Origin: Streptomyces xanthochromogenes
GTDB lineage: Bacteria; Actinomycetota; Actinomycetes; Streptomycetales; Streptomycetaceae
Assembly (NCBI RefSeq): GCF_014650455.1
Contig: NZ_BMUZ01000002.1
Span: forward strand, 402,125 to 466,124
DNA length: 64,000 nucleotides
Reading direction: 5' to 3'
Both the position numbers and the translations under genes were made by a program. Below the pieces are notes generated by a model that saw nothing but the letters and a program-made list of their open reading frames with translations, did no database searches and was not told the origin of the DNA. Shown in pieces: positions 16,655 through 26,659 of this stretch (its first letter is position 1; each line of letters begins with the position of its first letter).

Positions 16655-17506
16655 CTAGGCCCGCAGCGACTTCAGCCGGGCCACGTCGTTCGCGTGCCCC
16701 TCCTTGCCGCCCGGCGTCTCGATCACCAGCGGTACGCCCGCGGTCGCCGGATGCCCGAGCAGCTCGCGGAACGGCTCCTCGCCGATGTGCCCCGAGCCGA
16801 TGTTCTCGTGGCGGTCCTTGTGCGCGCCGGCCACGTCCTTGGAGTCATTGGCGTGGATCAGTTTCAGCCGCCCCTCGCCCACGGTGTCCACGAGCAGGTC
16901 CAGGGTCTGCTTCATCCCGCCGGGACCGGCCAGGTCGTGCCCGGCCGCGTAGATGTGGCAGGTGTCCAGGCAGACGCCCAGCATGGGGTGGGAGTCCAGG
17001 GCCTCGAAGTACGGGCCGAAGTCCCAGGTGCGCGAGCACAGCGACGAGCCCTGCCCGGCGGTCGACTCCAGGAGCAGGAACGGGTCGTCGTCGTGGGTCA
17101 GTTCGTCCAGGAGCGGCAGCAGGTGCTCCCGTACCTGCGCGAGCGCCTCGGCCCGCGGCCGTCCGCCGGTCGCCGAGCCCGTGTGCACGACCACGCCGAG
17201 CGCGCCGATCTCACGGCCCCGGCGCAGCGAGTGCCGAAGCGACTCCACCGACTTCTCCACCGTCGCCTCGGTGTGCGAGCCGAAGTTGATCAGGTACGGC
17301 GCGTGGACGTACGCCGGTACCGCCGCCTCGGCGCACTCGGCCCGGAACCGCTCGTCCTGGGCCGGGTTCCCGGTGGGGGTGGCCCAGCCGCGCGGGTTCG
17401 CGGCGAAGACCTGGACGGTCTCGGCGCCGATCTCGCGCGCGTAGGAGAGGCCGACCGTGGCGAGGCCGCCGGCCACGGGGACGTGGCCGCCGATGGGGTT
17501 GCGCAT
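16655..17506 (-). CDS. nfo: Deoxyribonuclease IV (AP endonuclease IV)
   Basis: A 283-residue zinc AP endonuclease for base-excision repair, cutting 5' of abasic sites. The trinuclear zinc-site residues are seen in order: 'VHAPYLIN' (His), 'VVHTGSA' (His), 'LLLESTAG' (Glu), 'CLDTCHIYAAG' (Asp and His), 'HANDSKD' (His), 'DRHENIG' (Asp/His) and 'IETPGG' (Glu). The ATG lies 11 bases after the stop of the PASTA kinase gene on the same strand, so it is likely to be in the kinase transcript. It converges with the molybdopterin oxidoreductase gene. Confidence 0.92.
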   Translation of the reverse strand: MRNPIGGHVPVAGGLATVGLSYAREIGAETVQVFAANPRGWATPTGNPAQDERFRAECAEAAVPAYVHAPYLINFGSHTEATVEKSVESLRHSLRRGREIGALGVVVHTGSATGGRPRAEALAQVREHLLPLLDELTHDDDPFLLLESTAGQGSSLCSRTWDFGPYFEALDSHPMLGVCLDTCHIYAAGHDLAGPGGMKQTLDLLVDTVGEGRLKLIHANDSKDVAGAHKDRHENIGSGHIGEEPFRELLGHPATAGVPLVIETPGGKEGHANDVARLKSLRA

Positions 17507-17517
17507 GGGGTGGCTAC

Positions 17518-19524
17518 CTACAGTCCCTTGGTGGTGATGGTGATGGTGGAGCCCTCGGGCGCCTGGGCGCCGGCGGCGACGGACTGGCCCGACACCTCGT
17601 CGCTGAGGAACGGGAAGCCGCGGTCGACCTTCACCTTGAAGCCGGCCTTCTCCAGGTCCTTCTGGGCGTCCGAGGCCTTCTCGCCGGTCACCTTGGGCAC
17701 GGTGACCATCCGGGGGCCCTTCGACACGGTCAGGGTGACGCTGTCGCCCTGGGCGAGCCGGGCGTGCTCGGCGGCGGACTGGGCCGCGACCTTGCCCGCG
17801 TCCTGCGGCGACTCGACCTGGTCGGGAGAGACGGTGACCTTCAGCCCGGCGTCCTGGAGGGCGGCGGTGGCGTCGGCCACCGAGTCGCCGACGACTCCGG
17901 GCACATCGACCGGGGCGCCCTTGCTGATGACGAGGGAGACGGCCGTGTCCGTGTGGCGCTTGATGCCCGCGGCCGGGTCGGTGCGGATCACCGAGCCCTG
18001 CGCGACGTCGTCGTTGAACTCGCTGGACGTGTCGCCCGGCGCGAAGCCCGCCTTCCGGAGCTCGTCCTTCGCCCGGTCGAGCGGCATCCCGTCGAGCTTC
18101 GGCACCTGTGCCGTCTCCGGGCCGCGCGAGACCACCAGGGTCACCGCGCCGTTGCCGCGGATGCGGGCGCCGGTGGCCGGATCGGTCGAGACGACCTGGC
18201 CGCGCTCGACGGTGTCGCTGAACTGCCGGTCGACCTTCTTGACGTCGAGCCCGGCGTCCGACAGCTTCTTCTTCGCCGCGTCCTCGGTCTGCCCGATGAG
18301 GGCCGGAACCCGGGTGAACTGGCCGGAGTTGATGTACCAGACGCCCGCGCCGACACCGAGGATCAGGAGCAGCGCCGCCACCACCGCGACCGGGCCGCGC
18401 CGGTTGGCGAGGCGCCCGCGCACCCGGCGCGGCCGCTGCTCCGGCTCGTCCTCGACGCGCTGCGGCATGATCAGGCGGCTGGTGCGGTTGACGGACTCGT
18501 CGGTCCGCAGCCGGGTCGTGCGGTGGGCCCCCTGGTCGGGCACGGCATCGGCGGGCAGCGCGCCGGACGCCGGGGGGAGCGGCGTCGGCAGCGCGCGCGG
18601 GATCACGCTCGTACGGTCCTCGGCACCGGACCCGCCGGCGGCCGGGCGGGCGCCCGGCGGGACGGCGTCCAGCTGCGCCTCGCCCAGGGCCGAGCGGGCC
18701 GTGAGGGTCTCGGCGAGCAGGGCCACCGCGTCGTGCGGGCGGACCTCCGGGTTGCGGGCGGTCGCGGAGGCGACCAGCTCGTCCAGCTCCAGGGCGAGGC
18801 CAGGCACCGCCGCGGAGGGCGCGGGCACCCCCTCGTGGAGGTGGGCGTAGAGGATCTGGGCGGGGGTGTCCCCGACGTGCGGCTTGGCGCCGGTCAGCAT
18901 CTCGTACAGGACCACACCGCAGGCGTACACGTCGGCGCGGGTGTCCGCGGTGCCGTGCTCGATCTGCTCGGGGGCGAGGTAGGAGACCGTGCCGAGCACC
19001 GAGCCGGTGGTGCTCGTGACCGAGTCCACGGCCCTGACCAGGCCGAAGTCGGCGACCTTGACCCGGCCGTCGTCGCCGATCAGGACGTTCTCGGGCTTCA
19101 TGTCCCGGTGCACGAACCCGGCCCGGTGGGCGGCGCCGAGGGCCGCGAGGACGGGCTCCAGGATGTCGAGGGCCGCGCGCGGCTGGAGCGCGCCGCGCTC
19201 GCGCAGCACGTCGCGCAGGGTGCAGCCCGCGACGTACTCCATCGCCAGGTACACGTACTGGTCCTGCGCCCCTTGGTCGAAGACGCCGACCACATTGGGG
19301 TGCGCGAGCCGGGCGACCGACTTGGCCTCCCGGATGAAGCGCTCCACGAAGGAGGCGTCGGCGGCGAGGCCCGGATGCATCACCTTGAGGGCGAGTACAC
19401 GGTCGAGGCGGGTGTCGACGGCCCGGTAGACCGTGGCCATACCGCCGACGGCGATGCGCGCGTCGACGCGGTAGCGGCCGTCGAGCACCTGCCCGACGAG
19501 GGGGTCATGAAGGGTCGTATCCAC
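17518..19524 (-). CDS. pkaF: PASTA-domain Ser/Thr protein kinase
   Basis: A 668-residue membrane kinase of the PknB class. The cytoplasmic kinase domain (about 16-280) has 'IAVGGMATVYRA', the ATP-binding Lys in 'LALKVMHP', the catalytic loop 'HRDMKPEN' and the DFG motif in 'VADFGLV'. A Pro/Ala/Arg-rich juxtamembrane linker leads to one transmembrane helix ('VAVVAALLLILGVGAGVWY'). Four PASTA repeats follow, which in this class bind peptidoglycan fragments. The GTG at 19524 has no Shine-Dalgarno but has TAAACT and a 6-nt gap, so it is probably leaderless. The symbol follows S. coelicolor SCO2110 by position. Endonuclease IV follows directly. Confidence 0.9.
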   Translation of the reverse strand: MDTTLHDPLVGQVLDGRYRVDARIAVGGMATVYRAVDTRLDRVLALKVMHPGLAADASFVERFIREAKSVARLAHPNVVGVFDQGAQDQYVYLAMEYVAGCTLRDVLRERGALQPRAALDILEPVLAALGAAHRAGFVHRDMKPENVLIGDDGRVKVADFGLVRAVDSVTSTTGSVLGTVSYLAPEQIEHGTADTRADVYACGVVLYEMLTGAKPHVGDTPAQILYAHLHEGVPAPSAAVPGLALELDELVASATARNPEVRPHDAVALLAETLTARSALGEAQLDAVPPGARPAAGGSGAEDRTSVIPRALPTPLPPASGALPADAVPDQGAHRTTRLRTDESVNRTSRLIMPQRVEDEPEQRPRRVRGRLANRRGPVAVVAALLLILGVGAGVWYINSGQFTRVPALIGQTEDAAKKKLSDAGLDVKKVDRQFSDTVERGQVVSTDPATGARIRGNGAVTLVVSRGPETAQVPKLDGMPLDRAKDELRKAGFAPGDTSSEFNDDVAQGSVIRTDPAAGIKRHTDTAVSLVISKGAPVDVPGVVGDSVADATAALQDAGLKVTVSPDQVESPQDAGKVAAQSAAEHARLAQGDSVTLTVSKGPRMVTVPKVTGEKASDAQKDLEKAGFKVKVDRGFPFLSDEVSGQSVAAGAQAPEGSTITITTKGL

Positions 19525-19611
19525 GGGGAGAGTTTACGAGCGCCGCCCGGCCCCCTTCACGCCGCGTGCGTTCCGGGGGCCCGACTGCAGCCGAGCTGTG
19601 ACGCGGACCGG

Positions 19612-21787
<2,176 letters not shown>

Positions 21788-21800
21788 GGGCGTCCAGCCC

Positions 21801-21889
21801 CTCCCTTCGCCGGCATGACCCGGATCAGGTTCGTACGGTCGGAGGCCGCCCAGCCTCCCTCTCAGCCCGGTGCGTCCGGGCTCCCGCGA
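21801..21889 (-). ncRNA. TPP riboswitch (THI element)
   Basis: On the minus strand, the leader carries the conserved THI blocks: CGGGAGCCCGG, GGGCTGAGAGG, then ACCTGATCCGGGTCATGCCG and GAAGGGAGGG, ending 13 bases before thiO. The order and spacing are those of a thiamine pyrophosphate aptamer. Closeness to the start codon and absence of a separate terminator suggest control of translation. Confidence 0.93.
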
Positions 21890-21984
21890 GTGCTTTACGC
21901 CTGCCACCATAGCCCGAGCCGCCAGCGCGCAGTAAGGGAGCGTCCGGGTGCCCGAGGGGTGCCCGGCCGGGCCCGGCCCCTTAC

Positions 21985-22010
21985 CTGACAAATAGTCAGC
22001 TGCTTATGGT
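21985..22010 (+). promoter_or_regulatory. Inverted repeat and -10 element before the flavoprotein gene
   Basis: CTGAC-AAATA-GTCAG (21985-21999) lies just upstream of TATGGT (22005-22010), which is 6 bases from the GTG at 22017. The repeat covers the region upstream of the -10, a suitable place for a repressor or activator. Confidence 0.45.
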
Positions 22011-22016
22011 GATCGG

Positions 22017-23240
22017 GTGAGCGAACAGCAGACGCAATCCGAAGCGCGGCACGTGGTCGTCGTCGGCGCGGGCATGGCCGGCGTGCAGACCGCGGTGGCC
22101 CTGCGCGAACAGGGCTTCACCGGAACCATCACCCTCATCGGAGCCGAACCCCACCAGCCCTACGACCGGCCCCCGCTGTCCAAGGCCGTCCTGCTCGGCA
22201 AGGCCGAGGGTTCGGCCTTCGAGGTGGACTTCGAGGCACTCGGCGTGAACCTCCGCCTGGGCCTCGAAGTCACCGGGGTGCGCCCGGACGAGCACCGCGT
22301 GGTGACCGAGGCGGGCGAGGTGGACTACGACACCCTCGTCATCGCCACCGGCGCCGAACCGCTCACCCTGCCCGGCAGCCAGGGGGTGCCCGGCGTCCAC
22401 CTCCTGCGCACCCTCGACGACGCGCGCCGGCTGCGCCCGGTCCTCGACCAGCGCCACCGGATCGTGGTGGTGGGCGCGGGGTGGATCGGCGCGGAGTTCG
22501 CGACGGCCGCGCGCGACGCGGGCTGCGAGGTCACGGTCGTCGAGGCCGCCGACCGCCCGCTGGCCGGGGTGCTGCCCGCGGCGGTCGCCGCCCCCATGAC
22601 CGGCTGGTACGCCGAGTCGGGCGCCGAGCTCCTCACCGGTGCCCGGGTGCAGGCGGTCGTGCCGGGCGAGGTGCTGCTCGCCGACGGGCGCCGGCTGCCG
22701 GCCGACGCGGTGGTCATCGGCATCGGGGCCCGCCCCGCGACGGGCTGGCTGACCGGCTCGGACATCGCGCTCGGCCCCGAGGGCGCGGTAACCGCGGACG
22801 CCCGTCTGCGCACCTCGCTGCCCGATGTGTACGCGGTCGGCGACTGCGCCTCGTTCCCCTCGGCCCGGTTCGGCGAGCGCCTCCTGGTCCACCACTGGGA
22901 CAACGCGCTCCAGGGCCCGCGTACGGTCGCCGCCGACATCGTGGGTGAGGCCCCCACCGACTACGACCCGGTCCCGTACTTCTGGTCCGAGCAGTTCGGC
23001 CGCTTCGTCCAGTACGCGGGCCACCACACCGACACCGACGAGCTGATCCACCGCGGCGACCCGTCCTCGACCCCCTGGTCCGTGTGCTGGCTCAGGGACG
23101 GCGCCCTGGTGGCGATCCTCGCGGTGGGCCGCCCCCGCGACCTGGCCCAGGGCCGCAAACTGATCGAATCGGGTGCCCTGATGGACCCGTCGAAGACGGC
23201 CGACCCGTCCATCCCGCTGAAGTCGGCCACGCTGACGTGA
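22017..23240 (+). CDS. NAD(P)/FAD-dependent ferredoxin reductase-like oxidoreductase
   Basis: A 407-residue flavoprotein of the putidaredoxin/rhodocoxin reductase type. FAD motif 'VVVVGAGMAGVQTA' is at the N-terminus, 'PYDRPPLSKAVL' and 'LVIATGAEP' follow, the NAD(P) motif is 'IVVVGAGWIGAEFA' near residue 145, and 'DVYAVGDCAS' binds FAD. A Reductase_C-like domain closes the protein. It would pass electrons from NAD(P)H to a ferredoxin serving, for example, a P450; no such partner is adjacent. The GTG at 22017 looks leaderless. It is divergent from the thi operon. Confidence 0.85.
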   Translation: MSEQQTQSEARHVVVVGAGMAGVQTAVALREQGFTGTITLIGAEPHQPYDRPPLSKAVLLGKAEGSAFEVDFEALGVNLRLGLEVTGVRPDEHRVVTEAGEVDYDTLVIATGAEPLTLPGSQGVPGVHLLRTLDDARRLRPVLDQRHRIVVVGAGWIGAEFATAARDAGCEVTVVEAADRPLAGVLPAAVAAPMTGWYAESGAELLTGARVQAVVPGEVLLADGRRLPADAVVIGIGARPATGWLTGSDIALGPEGAVTADARLRTSLPDVYAVGDCASFPSARFGERLLVHHWDNALQGPRTVAADIVGEAPTDYDPVPYFWSEQFGRFVQYAGHHTDTDELIHRGDPSSTPWSVCWLRDGALVAILAVGRPRDLAQGRKLIESGALMDPSKTADPSIPLKSATLT

Positions 23241-23571
23241 CGAGTGGCGCCGGGTGCCCTAAGGCGGCTCGGGGCCACCTACAGGGGCGCCGGCCTGCGA
23301 CGTGTGCGTGGCTCCGCCAAGGGGCTCGGGGTCACCTACAGGGGCGCGAGGAACGGCGCGAGCAACCACGCACGGGCCTGCGGCCGAACCGCATCAAGCC
23401 CCTCCGGCGCTTGAGGAGCGGGGGTCTGGGGGCAGCGCCCCCAGAAGGGGTCCGGGGGCAGCGCCCCGCGATGGGGCCTGGGGGCTGTGCCCCCAGGAAG
23501 GGGCGCGGGGGCACAGCCCCCGAGGGACCACCCCGGTACCGAGTGTCCGTGCGAGGTGGCACGCTTGGTCC
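23241..23571. repeat. Dispersed composite intergenic repeat, copy 2
   Basis: A 331-bp gap without a gene. It contains two 'CAAGGGGCTCGGGGTCACCTA'-like phrases (about 23262 and 23317), a 'CGCGAGCAACCACGCACGGG' block near 23356, an inverted diverged form of the 42-nt block near 23400-23420, and three G-rich/C-rich hairpins (for example GGGGGCAGCGCCCCC). It is more degraded than the other copies, and it lies between genes on the same strand. Confidence 0.65.
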
Positions 23572-23937
23572 GTGACCGAGATTGACGCAAAGATTGATGC
23601 TCTCGTCCCCGCCTGGCTCTACCTCCCCGACATCGCGGAGATGCTGGACGTGGAGGTGACGCGCGTACGGCAGCTGGTCAAGGAGGGCCAGCTCATCGCC
23701 GTACGCCGCGGTGAGAACAGGGCGCTTCAGGTGCCCGCCGCCTTCATCGACTCCGACAAGGTGGTCAAGGGCCTGGCCGGGACGCTGACCCTGCTGAGGG
23801 ACGACGGCTTCTCCGACGAGGAGATGCTGGAGTGGCTCTTCACTCCGGACCCGACGCTGCCCGGCACCCCCGCCGAGGCCCTCAGCGAGAATCGCGGCAC
23901 GGAGGTGAAGCGCCGCGCCCAGGCGCTCGCTCTCTGA
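23572..23937 (+). CDS. Rv2175c-family DNA-binding protein
   Basis: A 121-residue protein with an N-terminal winged helix-turn-helix ('LPDIAEMLDVEVTRVRQLVK') and a helical C-terminal part ending 'VKRRAQALAL'. It resembles M. tuberculosis Rv2175c, a small DNA-binding protein phosphorylated by the Ser/Thr kinase PknL. The start is GTG 23572, where 'VTEIDAKIDALVP' begins; the open frame upstream reads through repeat DNA. The CACGCT/6-nt/GTG spacing suggests a leaderless start. A PASTA kinase gene lies about 4 kb away, so it could be a kinase target here as well (inference). Confidence 0.82.
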   Translation: MTEIDAKIDALVPAWLYLPDIAEMLDVEVTRVRQLVKEGQLIAVRRGENRALQVPAAFIDSDKVVKGLAGTLTLLRDDGFSDEEMLEWLFTPDPTLPGTPAEALSENRGTEVKRRAQALAL

Positions 23938-23964
23938 GCCGAGCCCACCCGACAGTGCCGAACG

Positions 23965-24008
23965 CCGCGCGGTGTACGGTCCGGTCCACCCGGCCGTACA
24001 CCGCGCGG
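23965..24008 (+). terminator. Long perfect inverted repeat between the Rv2175c-like gene and thiE
   Basis: Perfect 15-bp arms CCGCGCGGTGTACGG and CCGTACACCGCGCGG flank a 14-nt loop, 27 bases after the upstream stop and 34 before thiE. A terminator is the simplest reading; an operator for thiE is possible because no TPP riboswitch precedes that gene. Confidence 0.65.
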
Positions 24009-24042
24009 CCCGGCCGAAGACGAACACAACGGGGGACCTTCC

Positions 24043-24699
24043 ATGCCCACGGCCCGTGAGCAGCTCGCCGACGCCCGGCTCTACCTGTGCACCGACGCCC
24101 GCAAGCGCCAGGGCGACCTGCCCGCCTTCCTGGACGCCGTCCTCGCGTCCGGCGTGGACATCGTGCAGCTGCGCGACAAGGGCATGGAGGCCGCCGAGGA
24201 ACTGGAGCACCTGGCCGTCCTGGCGGACGCCTGCCGTCGGCACGGCAAGCTGCTCGCGGTCAACGACCGCGCCGACGTGGCGCACGCCATCGGCGCCGAC
24301 GTGCTGCACCTGGGGCAGGGCGACCTGCCGGTGCCCGCGGCCCGCGCGATCCTGGGCGACACCGTCCTGATCGGCCGCTCCACCCACGCGGAGGCGGAGG
24401 CCGCCGCGGCCGCCGTCGAGCCCGGCGTGGACTACTTCTGCACCGGCCCCTGCTGGCCCACCCCGACCAAGCCCGGCCGCCACGCGCCCGGCCTCGACCT
24501 GGTGCGCCACACCGCCTCGCTCACGACGGACCGGCCCTGGTTCGCGATCGGCGGGATCGACGCGGCCAACCTGGACGAGGTCCTGGACGCGGGCGCGGAC
24601 CGCGTCGTCGTGGTGCGGGCGATCACCGAGGCCGACGACCCGGCCGCGGCCGCCGCCGACCTCGCCAAGCGCGTCCGCGAGCGGCTCGGCGCGCGCTGA
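24043..24699 (+). CDS. thiE: Thiamine phosphate synthase
   Basis: A 218-residue TIM-barrel enzyme joining HMP pyrophosphate and thiazole phosphate to thiamine phosphate. Family blocks: 'VQLRDKGM', '[17 protein letters not shown]', '[10 protein letters not shown]', 'IGRSTH', '[14 protein letters not shown]' and 'WFAIGGI'. The ATG at 24043 follows GGGGGA. It is separated from the thiOSG operon and on the opposite strand, with no THI element visible in front. Confidence 0.93.
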   Translation: MPTAREQLADARLYLCTDARKRQGDLPAFLDAVLASGVDIVQLRDKGMEAAEELEHLAVLADACRRHGKLLAVNDRADVAHAIGADVLHLGQGDLPVPAARAILGDTVLIGRSTHAEAEAAAAAVEPGVDYFCTGPCWPTPTKPGRHAPGLDLVRHTASLTTDRPWFAIGGIDAANLDEVLDAGADRVVVVRAITEADDPAAAAADLAKRVRERLGAR

Positions 24700-24761
24700 G
24701 CGGCCCGCTGTCCGAGGGGTGGACAGAAGTCCGGCAATTAAGACAATTCACCCCTGCGTGG

Positions 24762-24790
24762 TTGGGGTGCCGGGCCCCCGTGGCTAACCT
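24762..24790 (+). promoter_or_regulatory. metF promoter (leaderless)
   Basis: TTGGGG (24762-24767), a 17-bp spacer and TAACCT (24785-24790) end 6 bases before ATG 24797. The spacing puts the transcription start at or next to the start codon. Confidence 0.65.
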
Positions 24791-24796
24791 GCCAGT

Positions 24797-25714
24797 ATGG
24801 CCCTAGGCACTGCTTCCACCAGGACTGATCACGCACGCACCGTGCGCGACATGCTCGCGACCGGCGAGACCACGTACTCCTTCGAGTTCTACGCGCCCAA
24901 GACCGAGAAGGGTGAGCGGAACCTCTGGAACGCGTTGCGCCGGGTCGAGGCGGTGGCCCCCGACTTCGTCTCCGTCACGTACGGCGCCGGTGGCACCACC
25001 CGTACCGGAACCGTCGAGGCCACCCAGCAGATCACCGAGGACACCACCCTCACGCCGGTCGCCCACCTCACCGCCGTCGGGCACTCGGTCGCCGAGCTGC
25101 GCCACGCGGTCGGGCAGTACGCCGACGCCGGTATCCGCAACATCCTCGCGGTGCGCGGCGACCCGAAGGACGACCCGATGGGCGAGTGGGTCAAGCACCC
25201 CCAGGGCGTGACCTACGCGGCCGAACTGGTCTCGCTCATCCGGGAGTCCGGCGACTTCTGCGTCGGCGTCGCGGCCTTCCCCGAGATGCACCCCCGCTCC
25301 ACGGACTGGGATTCCGACATCCGCAACTTCGTGGACAAGTGCCGGGCCGGCGCCGACTACGCCATCACGCAGATGTTCTTCGAGCCCGAGAACTATTCCC
25401 GACTGCGCGACCGGGTCGCGGCGGCCGGCTGTGAGACCCCGATCATCCCCGAGGTCCTGCCCGTGACCAGCGTGAAGCAGCTGGGACGACTGCCCCAGCT
25501 CAGCAACGCGGTCTTCCCGGCGGACCTCAGGGACCGGATGCTGGCGGCCAAGGACGATCCGGCCGCTGTACGCTCCATGGGCATCGAGTTCGCCACCGAG
25601 TTCTGCTCGCGGCTGCTCGCCGATGGCGTTCCCGGGTTGCACTTCATTACCCTCAACAACTCCACGGCGACGCTCGAAATCTACGAGAATCTCGGTCTGC
25701 ACCAGCAGGCGTAG
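24797..25714 (+). CDS. metF: Methylenetetrahydrofolate reductase
   Basis: A 305-residue TIM-barrel flavoprotein reducing 5,10-methylene-THF to 5-methyl-THF for methionine synthesis. Seen are '[14 protein letters not shown]' with the catalytic Glu, '[11 protein letters not shown]', 'HLTAVGHS', 'ILAVRGDP' and '[13 protein letters not shown]'. The start lacks a Shine-Dalgarno but has a good -35/-10 pair ending 6 bases away, so it is very likely leaderless. Confidence 0.95.
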   Translation: MALGTASTRTDHARTVRDMLATGETTYSFEFYAPKTEKGERNLWNALRRVEAVAPDFVSVTYGAGGTTRTGTVEATQQITEDTTLTPVAHLTAVGHSVAELRHAVGQYADAGIRNILAVRGDPKDDPMGEWVKHPQGVTYAAELVSLIRESGDFCVGVAAFPEMHPRSTDWDSDIRNFVDKCRAGADYAITQMFFEPENYSRLRDRVAAAGCETPIIPEVLPVTSVKQLGRLPQLSNAVFPADLRDRMLAAKDDPAAVRSMGIEFATEFCSRLLADGVPGLHFITLNNSTATLEIYENLGLHQQA

Positions 25715-25776
25715 CCGGAGACCGGTACCCGGGTCAGGGGACAGCTGTACCCGGGGCAGGAGAATGAGGGGCGTAC

Positions 25777-26634
25777 ATGGGCTGGACGGTCCTCTACATC
25801 GCGTTCGGAATCGTCGCGCTGTGGCTGCTCGGTGAGGTGCTGCTGCAGTACAAGGCACGGCTGCGCTGGCGGCTGCTCGCCTTCACCGGCTTCCTCGGCG
25901 TGGTCGTGGGTGTCCTGATCCCGTCCGTCTTCGTGATCATCCTGGGTGCGATCGCCTTCGCCGTCGGGCAGGCGTACGTGACCCTGTCCTTCCGCAAGGG
26001 CTTCTCTACGGGCTGGGCGATCGGCGGCCGCCCCGGCGCCAGCCGCCGCCGCAAGGCGGGCCGCCGGGGTGCCCCCGCCGCGGAGCCGGTCCTGGAGGTC
26101 TCGGACCTCCAGTACGAGGAGAGCAGCGAGGCCGCCCCGCCGGACGCCAACGACCGGGCGGCGCACGCCGATGCGGTCTACGAGTCGCTGCCGATGCCCG
26201 ACGACACCGGCCAGTACGGCATCTACGGGGCCGCCCAGCAGGCCGAGGCGCAGCCCCAGTACGGCGGCTACGACCCGCACCAGCCGTACGCCGATCCGTA
26301 TGCCCCGCAGTACGACGAGACGGGCGCCGGGCAGCAGCAGTACGCCGCCTACTCGGACCCGTACATCGGCAACGGCGCCCAGGCGTACGGCACTTACACC
26401 GGCTACGACAGCTTCGGCGGCCAGCAGTCCTACCCCGACCCGCTCGCCGCGCAGTACGGGACGGACACCCCGCCCGGCGGCGTCTGGGTGCCCCAGCAGC
26501 GTGACGGCGAGTACGTGCCCTACGAGCAGCAGCAGCCCCAGCCGCCGTACGACCCGAACCACACGGGCGGCCAGAACCACCAGAACCACCCGGACCTGCC
26601 GCAGCATCCGGAGCAGCAGCCCTACCGCTACTGA
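25777..26634 (+). CDS. Membrane protein with Q/Y/P-rich cytoplasmic tail
   Basis: A 285-residue protein not assigned to a family. Residues about 3-22, 30-50 and 52-70 form two or three membrane helices ('LYIAFGIVALWLLGEVLL', 'LLAFTGFLGVVVGVLI', 'VFVIILGAIAFAVGQAYV'). A basic stretch 'RRRKAGRRG' follows, then about 170 residues of low-complexity Gln/Tyr/Pro/Gly/Asp sequence with repeated 'QYGG', 'PYADPYAPQY' and 'QQQY' motifs. Such tails are often disordered and self-associating. The ATG at 25777 has GAGGGG before it. It follows metF by 62 bp on the same strand. Confidence 0.75.
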   Translation: MGWTVLYIAFGIVALWLLGEVLLQYKARLRWRLLAFTGFLGVVVGVLIPSVFVIILGAIAFAVGQAYVTLSFRKGFSTGWAIGGRPGASRRRKAGRRGAPAAEPVLEVSDLQYEESSEAAPPDANDRAAHADAVYESLPMPDDTGQYGIYGAAQQAEAQPQYGGYDPHQPYADPYAPQYDETGAGQQQYAAYSDPYIGNGAQAYGTYTGYDSFGGQQSYPDPLAAQYGTDTPPGGVWVPQQRDGEYVPYEQQQPQPPYDPNHTGGQNHQNHPDLPQHPEQQPYRY

Positions 26635-26659
26635 CCGCCGACCGGGCGGACCCCGGGGC

